A stretch of DNA of 40,834 bases from Anaerolineales bacterium (GTDB taxonomy: Bacteria > Chloroflexota > Anaerolineae > Anaerolineales > Villigracilaceae). Below the pieces are notes generated by a model. The model ran no database searches, was not told the DNA's origin, and saw only the letters and a program-made list of their open reading frames with translations. The DNA is taken from positions 1-40,834 of the forward strand of contig JABWAU010000001.1 in assembly GCA_013360875.1 (NCBI GenBank). The letters are read 5' to 3'. Below are positions 16,442 to 23,190 of the stretch, in pieces; the stretch's first letter is position 1, and the number at the start of each line of letters is the position of its first letter. Both the position numbers and the translations under genes were made by a program.

Positions 16442-17451
16442 TGGAAATATTTCTCCCAAACCCTCTTCTTCTCTTCTTCTGGAATGAACGACGCTTCGTA
16501 CGCATAACGATTGCAGGTCGCGATCTCGTCCATGCTCATGCCCAGCACCTCGTGCGCGATGCGGTATTCGTTGTTGAGATTCGTTTCGAGCACTTCGGGG
16601 TCGTCGGAGTTGATGGTCACTTTCACGCCGAGGTCGAACAGTCGTTTGAGCGGGTGTTCCTCGATGGTGCGCACGGCGTTGGTCAGGTAATTGCTCCAGG
16701 GGTTGACCTCGAGCGTGATGCCGCGCTCCTTGAGCAGTTCGATAACCTGCATGTCTTCAATCGCATGGATGCCGTGACCGATGCGGTCGGGACTGGCAAG
16801 TTCGATCGTTTCTCTGACGAACGAGGCGGGCGTATCTTCGCCGCTGTGGATGGTGACCTTCAAGCCCGCTTCTTTCGCTTTCATGATAGACGGTACAAAT
16901 TCACGCAGGGGGAAATCCCGCTCGCTGTCCGCCAGGTCAACGCCGAGGATGTGCTGCCGCTGGCGGATCGCCCAATCCACAGTTTTGACGCAGGACGCGG
17001 GTCCCATGCTGCGGGAGGTGATGGCGATGTAGCCGATCGCCATATCAAACTCCGCTTCGGCGCGGGATTTGGCGCGGATCAGCCCCTCCAGGCATTCATC
17101 CCAATCCAGGCTGTGACCGTGAAATGCCCAGTCGGGCGAGAAGCGCACTTCGAAGAGTTTGATGTTCTGGCGTGCCGCATCCTCGAACAACTCCCAGGCG
17201 ATGCGCTCGACAACCTGCGGCGAAGCGATGCTTCTTTGAAAAATCTCAAACGCCTCCAGCACGGCGTGGAGATCGCGCATCTGCTCGTAGATCTTGACGT
17301 GCTTGTCCAGTTCATCCACCTCATACGAAGGCAGTTTCAAACCATATTCCCTCGCAGCGTCGAGGATCGTCCCTGTGCGGATCGAACCTTCGAGATGGAT
17401 GTGGATCTCGGACTTGGGGATGTCGTTGTAATTCGGGTCGAAGTTTTTCAT
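16438..17451 (-). CDS. add: Adenosine deaminase
   Basis: 337 aa, normal length. A metal-dependent amidohydrolase converting adenosine to inosine. Metal-binding HIHLEGS is near residue 17, the catalytic HSGED near 197 (most family members have HAGE), RIGHG near 221 and NSDDP near 280. All zinc ligands and the catalytic Glu and Asp are therefore present. Adenine or aminodeoxyfutalosine deaminases share this fold, so the exact purine is not certain. It is the first gene of a coupled operon with the Nudix hydrolase and the S51 peptidase. Confidence 0.9.
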   Translation of the reverse strand: MKNFDPNYNDIPKSEIHIHLEGSIRTGTILDAAREYGLKLPSYEVDELDKHVKIYEQMRDLHAVLEAFEIFQRSIASPQVVERIAWELFEDAARQNIKLFEVRFSPDWAFHGHSLDWDECLEGLIRAKSRAEAEFDMAIGYIAITSRSMGPASCVKTVDWAIRQRQHILGVDLADSERDFPLREFVPSIMKAKEAGLKVTIHSGEDTPASFVRETIELASPDRIGHGIHAIEDMQVIELLKERGITLEVNPWSNYLTNAVRTIEEHPLKRLFDLGVKVTINSDDPEVLETNLNNEYRIAHEVLGMSMDEIATCNRYAYEASFIPEEEKKRVWEKYFQ

Positions 17452-17527
17452 GGGAACCTGCCTGTTCGTCCGATTTTACACCGAGAGTAAGAAATCATGC
17501 ACGACGACAGTCTGTTTGAAAAACGAA

Positions 17528-17559
17528 GGTGACAGTCACTTTGAAAGCGACCGTCATCC
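17528..17559. promoter_or_regulatory. Imperfect hairpin in the divergent spacer
   Basis: GGTGACAGTCACTTT followed directly by GAAAGCGACCGTCATCC. The two halves are complementary except for a one-base bulge and two A/G changes, giving a long stem with almost no loop. It lies between the adenosine deaminase start and the selenoprotein candidate. It could be a regulator site or a decayed palindromic repeat. Confidence 0.45.
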
Positions 17560-17584
17560 AACCATTACTCATTAGGAAAACGAC

Positions 17585-18190
17585 GTGGACTTCAAACTGA
17601 CGATCTTCTCCGATTACATCTGACCGTGGTGTTACGTCGGCCAGGGTGTGGTCGAGAGGTTGAAGGAGGAATACAAAGTGGACGTGGAGTGGCGTCCGTT
17701 CTATCTGTATTTCGATACGCCACCCGAAGGCAGGGACCTGCCCGAATACATCAAGCAGAAACGCGCCATGGGGTCGGAGGATCGTCTGCGGCAGATCGCG
17801 GCTTTGCAGGGCATGGAGTTCAAATCCACCGAGCGCATTTACAACACGCGCCTCGCGCACGAAGCGACCGAGTTTGCGCGCGAACGCGGCAAAGCCAACG
17901 AATTCCATAAAATTGTTTTTCGCAATGTCTATGCGGAGGGGAAAGACCCAAGTCAGTGGGATATGTTGCGGTTCGCGGCGGAGGAAGTGGGCTTGAGTGC
18001 GGATGAGATGCAAGCCGATGTGGAAAGTGGAAAGTATAAAGGCAAGGTGGAGGAACAGGTGCGTTGGGCGTATCAGATCGGTGTGACGGGCGTGCCGACG
18101 TACGTCATCAACGACCGCTACGCCATCGTCGGCGCGCAACCGTACGAGGTATTCAGGAACGCGCTCGAGCAGATTCTGGGGAGGGCGTGA
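17585..18190 (+). CDS. DsbA/FrnE-family oxidoreductase, candidate selenoprotein (TGA at codon 13)
   Basis: A GTG start (17585) behind AGGA (17574-17577) opens a frame reading VDFKLTIFSDYI, then TGA (17621-17623), then PWCYVGQGVVERLKEEY and on to 18190. Family members have DYxCPWCxxG here, so TGA stands exactly for the first (nucleophilic) Cys of CxxC, giving U-P-W-C if decoded as selenocysteine. The remaining 188 codons are intact, with the cis-Pro loop in GVTGVPTYVINDRYAI and the end GAQPYEVFRNAL. An in-frame TAG at 17573 fixes the start. A SECIS-like hairpin follows (17637-17655). The protein is about 201 aa, normal for FrnE-like cytoplasmic thiol oxidoreductases. The alternative is a nonsense mutation or base error. 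An annotation ignoring TGA would start at 17648. Confidence 0.8.
17637..17655 (+). promoter_or_regulatory. Bacterial SECIS-like hairpin
   Basis: T-CGGCCA (17637-17643), loop GGGTG (17644-17648), TGGTCG-A (17649-17655): 7 bp including one G-U. The loop begins with G and starts 20 nt after the TGA. This matches the general bacterial SECIS description (short stem, small apical loop with an early G, loop about 16-37 nt past UGA). It lies within coding sequence, as bacterial SECIS elements do. Confidence 0.65.
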
Positions 18191-18202
18191 TCGCGTTTTG
18201 GG

Positions 18203-18769
18203 TCAGGGGGCGCTGATTTTGTAGACTCGCCATCCGAACTGGTCGCCGGTAATGTCGCCGTTGAAATAACTGATTACGTCAGCCCATCTCGCGACCATGG
18301 TCCCGATCGGCGTCTGATGGTTATAGCAAACCAGGTGCAGATCGGTCACGCTGCCGGGCGCCTGTTCGAGGATGTCGTCCTTGTAATCCTTCATGGCTTT
18401 TATCGCAACCACGAACATCCTCTCGGGAACGCAGCATTGCGCGTTGTAGGGACATTCGCAACGCATATCCACGCGAAAGATCATGGATGCGGACAGACTG
18501 GACGAAAACGACGCGTCCAGCGCCTGATAATGCGCGTCGAGCGTACGTTCGAGCGGGTCCGCCTCCGAAAGTTTCCTGTTCAACCATTCGACGATCTTTG
18601 CCTCATTGGGATCGTTCATCGGCGTCACCGAAGGCGTCCACATGGAGGCGGTCTGCGTCTGGGCGACGGCGGTCCCCACAGCGGGGGAGATCGGGGAAAT
18701 GAGCGTACTGCACGCGTCGAGAAGCAGGATCAGGGAAATAATGAGAACAGAGGGGAGAAGTCGTTTCAT
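18203..18769 (-). CDS. Hypothetical lipoprotein
   Basis: 188 aa, not recognised. The N-terminus MKRLLPSVLIISLILLLDAC is a signal peptide with a plausible lipobox (LLDAC; Asp at -2 is uncommon). A Ser/Thr/Pro/Ala-rich linker follows, then a compact domain with a cysteine cluster (RCECPYNAQCCVPERM, about residues 104-119), which may hold a metal or disulfides. The ending DITGDQFGWRVYKI is hydrophilic. It is probably anchored on the outer face of the membrane. An AGGGAGG-like ribosome binding site precedes the ATG. It is convergent with the selenoprotein candidate. No function can be assigned. Confidence 0.75.
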   Translation of the reverse strand: MKRLLPSVLIISLILLLDACSTLISPISPAVGTAVAQTQTASMWTPSVTPMNDPNEAKIVEWLNRKLSEADPLERTLDAHYQALDASFSSSLSASMIFRVDMRCECPYNAQCCVPERMFVVAIKAMKDYKDDILEQAPGSVTDLHLVCYNHQTPIGTMVARWADVISYFNGDITGDQFGWRVYKISAP

Positions 18770-19070
18770 CGCGCCTCCCTTTAACAGGTGCGCCCATCAT
18801 AGCCCATTTACCTTCATCTGTCATCATGTAATTTGTCATTTGCTGCCGTACATCCGCTTGATGAAAGACCCTAAGGAAAAGTCCGTTTTTATCACTTGTC
18901 GCGCGTAATCTGCGCTCTCTTGCACAGGGGCGACGTTACACCTGCTCTGGCGGGCGGTGCCAGAGGAGAACTTCGCCTACGCATCAGTTTTCAGACAGTC
19001 TCTAAAGGTTTCCGAAACTTTTAGGTCTGGCGTTCGGGCAAAATGTACGGTGGAAAAATCGTGTATATGA
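18770..19070. other. 300-bp spacer with repeat remnants
   Basis: No supported gene. It contains a plus-strand copy of the sequence that encodes the last residues of the HEAT/DUF4177-like gene (18847-18876), and a near-perfect palindrome CTAAAGGTTTC/GAAACTTTTAG at 19002-19024. AGACCCTAAGG at 18866-18876 and CTTTTAGGTCT at 19016-19026 lie in inverted orientation, as at the ends of the 23065-23190 element, so this may be a decayed copy of the same repeat. Confidence 0.5.
18847..18876 (+). repeat. Copy of the 23179-23208 repeat end
   Basis: The sequence reading CGTACATCCGCTTGATG then AAAGACCCTAAGG matches the reverse strand around 23179-23208 (CGTACACCCGCTTGATG then AAAGACCCTAAAGG), with one substitution and one missing A. 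In both places the translated frame is VHPLDERP followed by stop. Confidence 0.75.
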
Positions 19071-19916
19071 TTATCCCCTTATAATGGCGTTACCTCCCCT
19101 CGCCTTCCTCCACCCGAACGCGAGGATGAAGAACACGGTAGCGGTCAGCACGATTGCTGCGCCGGAGGCGACGTTCAGGTAGAACGAGAGATACAAACCG
19201 ATCACGCCGGAAAGGGAGGCAATGAGCGCGGCAAGAAGCATCATCGTGAACAGGCGGTTCGTCAGCAGGTAGGCGGTCGCCGCGGGGGTGACGAGCATGG
19301 CGACCATCAACGCCACGCCGACGGTTTGAAGCGAGACCGCCACGGTCACCGCGATGAGCGCCAGCAGCAGGTTGTTCAACATTCCAACAGGGAGGCGCAA
19401 CGTGACAGCCAGGATCGGGTCGAAGGACAGGGTCATAAATTCCTTGTAGAACGCGAAGACGGTCAGGAGGACGATCCCGCCGAAGGTCAGGATCAGCCAC
19501 AGGCTCCGGGTCGAGACGCTCAACACATCCCCGAAAAGGAAGTGACTCAAATCCACGGCGTAACTGCGGACGGTGGAGATCAGCGCGATGCCGAGCGCGA
19601 ACATCCCCGCGAAGATGATCCCGATGGCGGTGTCCTCCCTGATCTCCGCGTTCTTGCTGATCGCGCCGATTCCCAACGCGGCAACGATGGCAGTGCCCAA
19701 CGCCCACCAGAACAGGATGTCGCGCGCGCCGCCGCTGATTAGATAGCCCAATGCAATACCGGGCAACATTGTATGAGCAAGCGCATCGCCGAAGAACGCC
19801 ATGCCGCGCAGGACGACGTACGTGCCGACCACCGCGCAGACGATGCCAACGAGGACTGCGGCGATCATGCCGCGCACCATAAATGCGTAAGATAGAGGTT
19901 CGAGGAGTACAGACAT
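19071..19916 (-). CDS. znuB: Zinc/manganese ABC transporter permease, ZnuB family
   Basis: 281-aa membrane protein of the ABC-3 family with about eight helices. The N-terminal block VLVGIVCAVVGTYVVLRGMAF and the motif GDALAHTMLPGIALGY are diagnostic for ZnuB/MntB/TroC. The late segment SLQTVGVALMVAMLVTPAATAY is the conserved coupling region. It belongs with the ATPase at 20393 and the binding protein at 21292, but a four-helix-bundle gene sits between it and the ATPase. Zinc is favoured because a Zur-type regulator heads the cluster; manganese cannot be excluded. Confidence 0.9.
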   Translation of the reverse strand: MSVLLEPLSYAFMVRGMIAAVLVGIVCAVVGTYVVLRGMAFFGDALAHTMLPGIALGYLISGGARDILFWWALGTAIVAALGIGAISKNAEIREDTAIGIIFAGMFALGIALISTVRSYAVDLSHFLFGDVLSVSTRSLWLILTFGGIVLLTVFAFYKEFMTLSFDPILAVTLRLPVGMLNNLLLALIAVTVAVSLQTVGVALMVAMLVTPAATAYLLTNRLFTMMLLAALIASLSGVIGLYLSFYLNVASGAAIVLTATVFFILAFGWRKARGGNAIIRG

Positions 19917-19932
19917 AGAATTTACGACACCT

Positions 19933-19958
19933 GCACTTGCGCCAGGTGCAAGTGTTTT
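19933..19958 (+). terminator. Small hairpin with T-run at the edge of the inserted gene
   Basis: CACTTGC, loop GCCAGGT, GCAAGTG, then TTTT. CACCTG/CAGGTG offers an alternative, mutually exclusive pairing. It lies between znuB and the four-helix-bundle remnant. Its orientation suits plus-strand termination, so its role in the minus-strand operon is unclear. Confidence 0.4.
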
Positions 19959-19959
19959 G

Positions 19960-19980
19960 GATTTACGATTTACGATTACG
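19960..19980. repeat. Heptad repeat at one edge of the four-helix-bundle gene
   Basis: GATTTAC, GATTTAC, GATTAC, followed by GGAGAG. It carries the stop codon of the four-helix-bundle frame (19963-19965). An inverted counterpart lies at 20374-20394. Confidence 0.8.
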
Positions 19981-20312
19981 GAGAGTTTTGAGGGAGGCGG
20001 CGGTCATGGCAAGCATTTCGTCGGTTTCTTTGTGGAGGTAGGCAATTTGCTCTTCGGAAGCAAGACCCGCTTCGACCAGGATTTCGAGCCGATATTCCGT
20101 CTCGTCCGCTTCCTCTTCGAAGATTTTCTTTTTGTTGATCATGTCCGCAGTGGATTTGGCGCGACGCGAGAATTTGCCCCGATGGATGTTCCTGAGCGTA
20201 TCACTTGCCTTGCTACCACATCCGCCGCGCCAGAATTGGGGAGTTTGTCCATCTGCTTGATGAACGCAACCGCCAGTTTCTTTGTCCTTGTTTTGAACGT
20301 TTTCTCGTCCAT
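19963..20312 (-). pseudogene. Four-helix-bundle (S23/IVP-like) protein, frameshifted
   Basis: The ATG at 20312 follows AGGAG by 6 nt. The frame reads MDEKTFKTRTKKLAVAFIKQ, then GAADVVARQVIRSGTSIGAN, then shifts. After SIGANSRVA the family sequence continues in another frame as AKSTADMINKKKIFEEEADE, TEYRLEILVEAGLASEEQ and LAMTAASLKTLRNRKS, ending at 19963. About 4 nt are missing at 20150-20160 relative to the family (expected CRAKS-type junction). These 115-120 aa proteins occur in 23S rRNA intervening sequences and as singletons, and the diversity-generating-retroelement protein Avd is related. It sits inside the znu operon, bracketed by inverted heptad repeats. The single shift could also be a sequencing error. 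Confidence 0.82.
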
Positions 20313-20373
20313 TTCAAACTCCTTTTGAAAAATCTTCGTTCGAGAAAATATTGGAAAACGAACTCTCCCCTCC

Positions 20374-20394
20374 GTCAATCGTCAATCGCAAATC
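20374..20394. repeat. Heptad repeat at the other edge of the four-helix-bundle gene
   Basis: GTCAATC, GTCAATC, GCAAATC. On the minus strand this is GATTTGC-GATTGAC-GATTGAC followed by GGAGGGGAGAG, which mirrors GATTTAC-GATTTAC-GATTAC-GGAGAG at 19960. The array overlaps the znuC stop codon (20393-20395). Confidence 0.8.
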
Positions 20395-21184
20395 ATGGCT
20401 CCGGCGGACAGCACTCATCCACCAATACCGCCCCTTCCGAATTGATCTTCATCCGCCCGCCATAAGCCTTCAATAAGTTATCCGCCTGCATGACCACATT
20501 CGGTTCGCCAAACGAAACGATCCGATGGTTAAGCAGCATGATGCGGTCGAAATGGGTCGCGGCTTGATCGAGATCGTGTGTGGCGACCATCACGGTGACA
20601 TTTTCCCTCTTGAGGCGATCCAGCAATCCCAGAATGCCCTCCTGCGACGGCGTATCCAATCCCGTGAGCGGCTCGTCCATCAGCATCAGTTCCACCTCCT
20701 GCGCGAGGGCGCGGGCGATGAACATGCGTTGTTGTTGTCCGCCCGATAACTGGCTGATCTGGCGCGTTGCAAGGTCCGAAAGATCAACCGTCTCCAGCGC
20801 GTGATGAACGAACCGCCAATCCCTTTTGCGGGGAAAGTTGAGCGGACCGAGTTTTGCGGAACGCCCCATCATCACCACGTCCGCAACCGTGACCGGGAAA
20901 TTCCAATCCACCTGCGAGCGTTGCGGGATGTAGGCGATGCACACGTGCCTGCCCGGCTTCGAACCGAAGATGTTCACCTCCCCGGAGTTCGGCTGCAACA
21001 CCCCCGCCACCACCTTGAACAACGTGCTTTTCCCCGCGCCGTTCGGTCCCACCACCGCGATGCGTTCGCCCTCGCGCAAATGAAACGTGACGTCCTCGAG
21101 CGCCGCGCGCCCGTTATAACGCACGGTGACGCGCGAAACGTCCAAAATGGGCTGGTCGGTTCGGTGATGAGAGTGTGGGTACAT
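20393..21184 (-). CDS. znuC: Zinc/manganese ABC transporter ATPase, ZnuC family
   Basis: 263 aa ATPase. Walker A is GPNGAGKST (about residue 46), the Q-loop is in AYIPQRSQVDWNFPVTV (a signature of ZnuC/MntA-like ATPases), the signature motif is LSGGQQQR, Walker B is LMLMDEPLTGLD and the switch is ATHD. The N-terminus MYPHSHHRTD is His-rich and the C-terminus ends ECCPPEP; both might bind metal, but this is only suggestive. It lies downstream of znuA and upstream of the inserted four-helix-bundle gene. Confidence 0.92.
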   Translation of the reverse strand: MYPHSHHRTDQPILDVSRVTVRYNGRAALEDVTFHLREGERIAVVGPNGAGKSTLFKVVAGVLQPNSGEVNIFGSKPGRHVCIAYIPQRSQVDWNFPVTVADVVMMGRSAKLGPLNFPRKRDWRFVHHALETVDLSDLATRQISQLSGGQQQRMFIARALAQEVELMLMDEPLTGLDTPSQEGILGLLDRLKRENVTVMVATHDLDQAATHFDRIMLLNHRIVSFGEPNVVMQADNLLKAYGGRMKINSEGAVLVDECCPPEP

Positions 21185-21195
21185 AAAATCCTTCC

Positions 21196-21224
21196 GTCAT
21201 TGCGAGTGAAGCGAAGCAATCTCC
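21196..21224. repeat. Dispersed GTCATTGCGAG-type repeat
   Basis: GTCATTGCGAGTGAAGCGAA then GCAATCTCC lies between znuA and znuC. It has the look of a widespread intergenic palindromic repeat (GTCATT-x-CGAG...GCAATCTC). Related pieces are at 15258, 28853 and 38179. Confidence 0.6.
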
Positions 21225-21291
21225 AACACGTCGATGGCTCATTGTGCCGCCGCAGCGCCGGGCTTCGCCCTCCTCGCGCTGATGCGGGCGG

Positions 21292-22242
21292 TTATTTCAA
21301 CGCCGCGACGATCAACGAAACATTGTACTTCATCATGTCAATATACGTCCCTGCGGGCGCGCCGTCTGTAAGAGACTCAAAATGCAATCCGCTCACCACC
21401 TCCACGCCCGTTTCGGCGGAGATTTGATCCGCCAGACTTACGTTCTCCACTTCGTCCAGAAAAATGGCGGGCGCGCCGGATGATTTGATCGCCTCGATCG
21501 CCGCCGCGACCTCGCGCGCCGATGCGCTCGCGTCGGAACTGAAACTCGGCAGAATCGTATCCACGATCGTAAAACCGTAACGCCCGGCAAAATATCCCAA
21601 CGTCCCGTGATTGGTCACCAGCAGGCGGCGTTCAACGGGGATGGCGCTCACCTGTTCGACGATCCACGCGTCCAGTTCCCTGAGTTTCGCAATGTAGGCG
21701 TCGGCGTTGGCTTTATAGATATCCGCGCCTTCGGGATCGGCTTGACTCAAACCATCGCGAATGTTCTCCACGTATCCGACGACGAGATTCGGGTCCAACC
21801 ATAAATGGGGATCGCCCGCCTCATGCTCACCCGAACCTGATCCTGTTTCATCGGCATTGTCCACGCCCTGACCTTCCCCTGTTTCGCGCAACTCCAACCC
21901 CTCTGTGGCGATGACAACAAGCCTTTCGCCGTCCGCGCTTTCGAGCAAGGATTCGATGAAGTGTTCGTACTCGATACCGTTCAGGATCAACACATTGCTG
22001 TCGGAGATCTTCACCACGTCGGACGGCGTTGCCTGATACGCGTGCGGATCCGCGCCGATGGGGAGCAGGAACTCCACATGCGCGCGGTCGCCCGCCACGT
22101 TTTGGGCGATGTCCGCGAGGAAGGAGGTGGAGGCGAGGACCTTCAAGCCGCGGTCACTGCCCGGGGCGGCGGACCCGCACGAAGTCAGGAAAAGAACCGA
22201 GAGGGCGATCATCCCGATCGCGTTATTGACAAGCCGTTTCAT
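21292..22242 (-). CDS. znuA: Zinc/manganese ABC transporter substrate-binding lipoprotein, ZnuA family
   Basis: 316 aa. The lipoprotein signal ends at the lipobox LTSC (Cys about 22). Cluster A-I fold: the metal-ligand His is in GADPHAYQATP (about 67), a second in DPHLWLDP, a third in TNHGTLGYFAGRYGF, and the acidic ligand is probably in the C-terminal half near FLDEVEN. Between the first two ligands is an acidic, Gly-rich loop ending in EHEAGDPH (about 120-148), in the place where zinc-specific ZnuA proteins carry a His/Asp-rich loop. It delivers metal to ZnuB/ZnuC. It follows zur by 95 bp. Confidence 0.92.
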   Translation of the reverse strand: MKRLVNNAIGMIALSVLFLTSCGSAAPGSDRGLKVLASTSFLADIAQNVAGDRAHVEFLLPIGADPHAYQATPSDVVKISDSNVLILNGIEYEHFIESLLESADGERLVVIATEGLELRETGEGQGVDNADETGSGSGEHEAGDPHLWLDPNLVVGYVENIRDGLSQADPEGADIYKANADAYIAKLRELDAWIVEQVSAIPVERRLLVTNHGTLGYFAGRYGFTIVDTILPSFSSDASASAREVAAAIEAIKSSGAPAIFLDEVENVSLADQISAETGVEVVSGLHFESLTDGAPAGTYIDMMKYNVSLIVAALK

Positions 22243-22337
22243 TGGAACTCCGAATTTTGTCCCCCGCGAAACGCGAGGGAGGAATTTTTGGACTCAGGGA
22301 CTTGCTCCCGTAGCCCAACGGTAAATTGCCGCAAAAA

Positions 22338-22754
22338 CTAACGGCAGTTCGCGCACAAGCCGAAGAGTTGCAGCCAGTGATCCTGAATCTGATAGCCTGT
22401 ATTTCTTGCGATCGCATTGGTCAGCATTTCGAGGTCGTCGCCGTCGAAGAACGCCGCCTGACCGCAGTTCTGGCATAACAACAAATGCTGGTGACCGACG
22501 CCCGCCGCAATGAATGCCTGGCATCCCTGAGGCTGGTGCACGCGCTGGATGAGGCGCAGTTCCTCCAGTTTCTCGAGCGTACGATAGACCGTGACCAACC
22601 CGAGGGCGCGATATTTTTTCCGCGCCATATCGAAGACTTCGACAGGGGTGAGCGCGCGCGTGGTCTTTTCCACCGTTTCGACGACCGCCCGCCGCGCCTT
22701 CGTGAGGCGGTATCCGTTGTCGCGCAGTTGCTCCAGCCAGGCGTCAGCAGGCAT
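22338..22754 (-). CDS. zur: Fur-family repressor, probably Zur
   Basis: 138 aa. The winged helix is residues 1-80 (RLTKARRAVVETVEKTTRAL, and LVTVYRTLEKLEELRLI as recognition helix). The C-terminal dimer/metal domain has HQHLLLCQNCG (CxxC) and the final CANC, forming the structural Zn(Cys)4 site. It represses when the sensed metal is bound. Zinc is inferred from the znuACB genes that follow in the same direction; Fur or Mur specificity cannot be excluded. A strong promoter and a 25-bp operator lie just upstream, so the gene should be autoregulated. Confidence 0.88.
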   Translation of the reverse strand: MPADAWLEQLRDNGYRLTKARRAVVETVEKTTRALTPVEVFDMARKKYRALGLVTVYRTLEKLEELRLIQRVHQPQGCQAFIAAGVGHQHLLLCQNCGQAAFFDGDDLEMLTNAIARNTGYQIQDHWLQLFGLCANCR

Positions 22755-22767
22755 AAGGGTCTTTATC

Positions 22768-22792
22768 CTTATTGAAAAACATTTTCAATAAG
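22768..22792. promoter_or_regulatory. Fur-family (Zur) operator
   Basis: A perfect 25-bp palindrome: CTTATTGAAAA (22768-22778), centre ACA, TTTTCAATAAG (22782-22792). The core TGAAAA-N3-TTTTCA follows the dyad pattern of Fur-family boxes. It overlaps the edge of the -10 and the transcription start of zur. Confidence 0.85.
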
Positions 22793-22818
22793 TATAGTCG
22801 AAAAGAAAAGGGCGTCAA
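22791..22818 (-). promoter_or_regulatory. zur-znu operon promoter
   Basis: On the minus strand: TTGACG (22813-22818), a 16-nt spacer, TATACT (22791-22796). The operator begins at the -10 and extends downstream, so a bound repressor would block RNA polymerase. Confidence 0.8.
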
Positions 22819-22846
22819 GTGGATGCGCCCCATCTTTCAGGACTCT

Positions 22847-23023
22847 CTAACTTCGCCAGATGAACGTATGGTAGATGACCGAAGATACAAGGAGCAGCGT
22901 GATTACTATTCCTGTGACCTTTGCGATCGGCTTACGTTCTGCTGCAGGTTTATCGAGTTGGCTTGCATTCAACTTTGCCCCCACCGCGGCGGTCGCGGGG
23001 ATTGCGGCGCAGATCATACACAT
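22847..23023 (-). CDS. Small membrane protein with N-terminal MCMICA motif
   Basis: 58 aa. The ATG at 23023 is preceded by AAAGGAG with ideal spacing. The N-terminus reads MCMICAAIPATAAVGAKLN, with two cysteines as CxxC. A polar stretch rich in Lys, Pro and Glu follows, then one transmembrane helix (VTGIVITLLLVSSVIYHTFI) and a short tail. The gene ends 29 bp before the zur promoter and is co-directional with zur. I recall similar unnamed small proteins in Chloroflexota but know no function. A metal- or redox-related role is only a guess from the CxxC motif and the neighbourhood. Confidence 0.72.
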   Translation of the reverse strand: MCMICAAIPATAAVGAKLNASQLDKPAAERKPIAKVTGIVITLLLVSSVIYHTFIWRS

Positions 23024-23064
23024 GTAAAACTCCTTTACTTCTCTAAGAGAGTGTTTTGAAATTC

Positions 23065-23190
23065 AGACCCTAAAGGTTTTTCTGGCAAACCCAGGCACAA
23101 AGTTTGCTCGAGGGGCTTGCCTGGAGCGTGTTCTTATCAGGGAAGGATACCCTTCGATTGCGAATCACTCAGGACAAGCCTTTAGGGTCT
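23065..23190. repeat. 126-bp palindromic repeat element ending in AGACCCTAAAGG
   Basis: Perfect 12-bp inverted ends AGACCCTAAAGG (23065-23076) and CCTTTAGGGTCT (23179-23190), with TTC on both outer sides (23062-23064 and 23191-23193) as a possible 3-bp target duplication. Internal inverted pairs: GCAAAC/GTTTGC (23085-23107) and CCAGGC/GCCTGG (23091-23124). The right end provides the stop codon of the neighbouring gene. No transposase is present. Confidence 0.65.

Noticed and set aside
19963-20312. Possible diversity-generating retroelement (Avd-like four-helix bundle)
   Set aside because: No reverse transcriptase, template repeat or variable repeat is visible in the window, so only the four-helix-bundle gene is claimed.
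22304-22335. tRNA-like 5' half (CTCCCGTAGCCCAACGGTAA) between znuA and zur
   Set aside because: Only a D-arm-like piece is present; no anticodon arm, T-arm or acceptor partner follows. It is at best a chance similarity or a tiny fragment.
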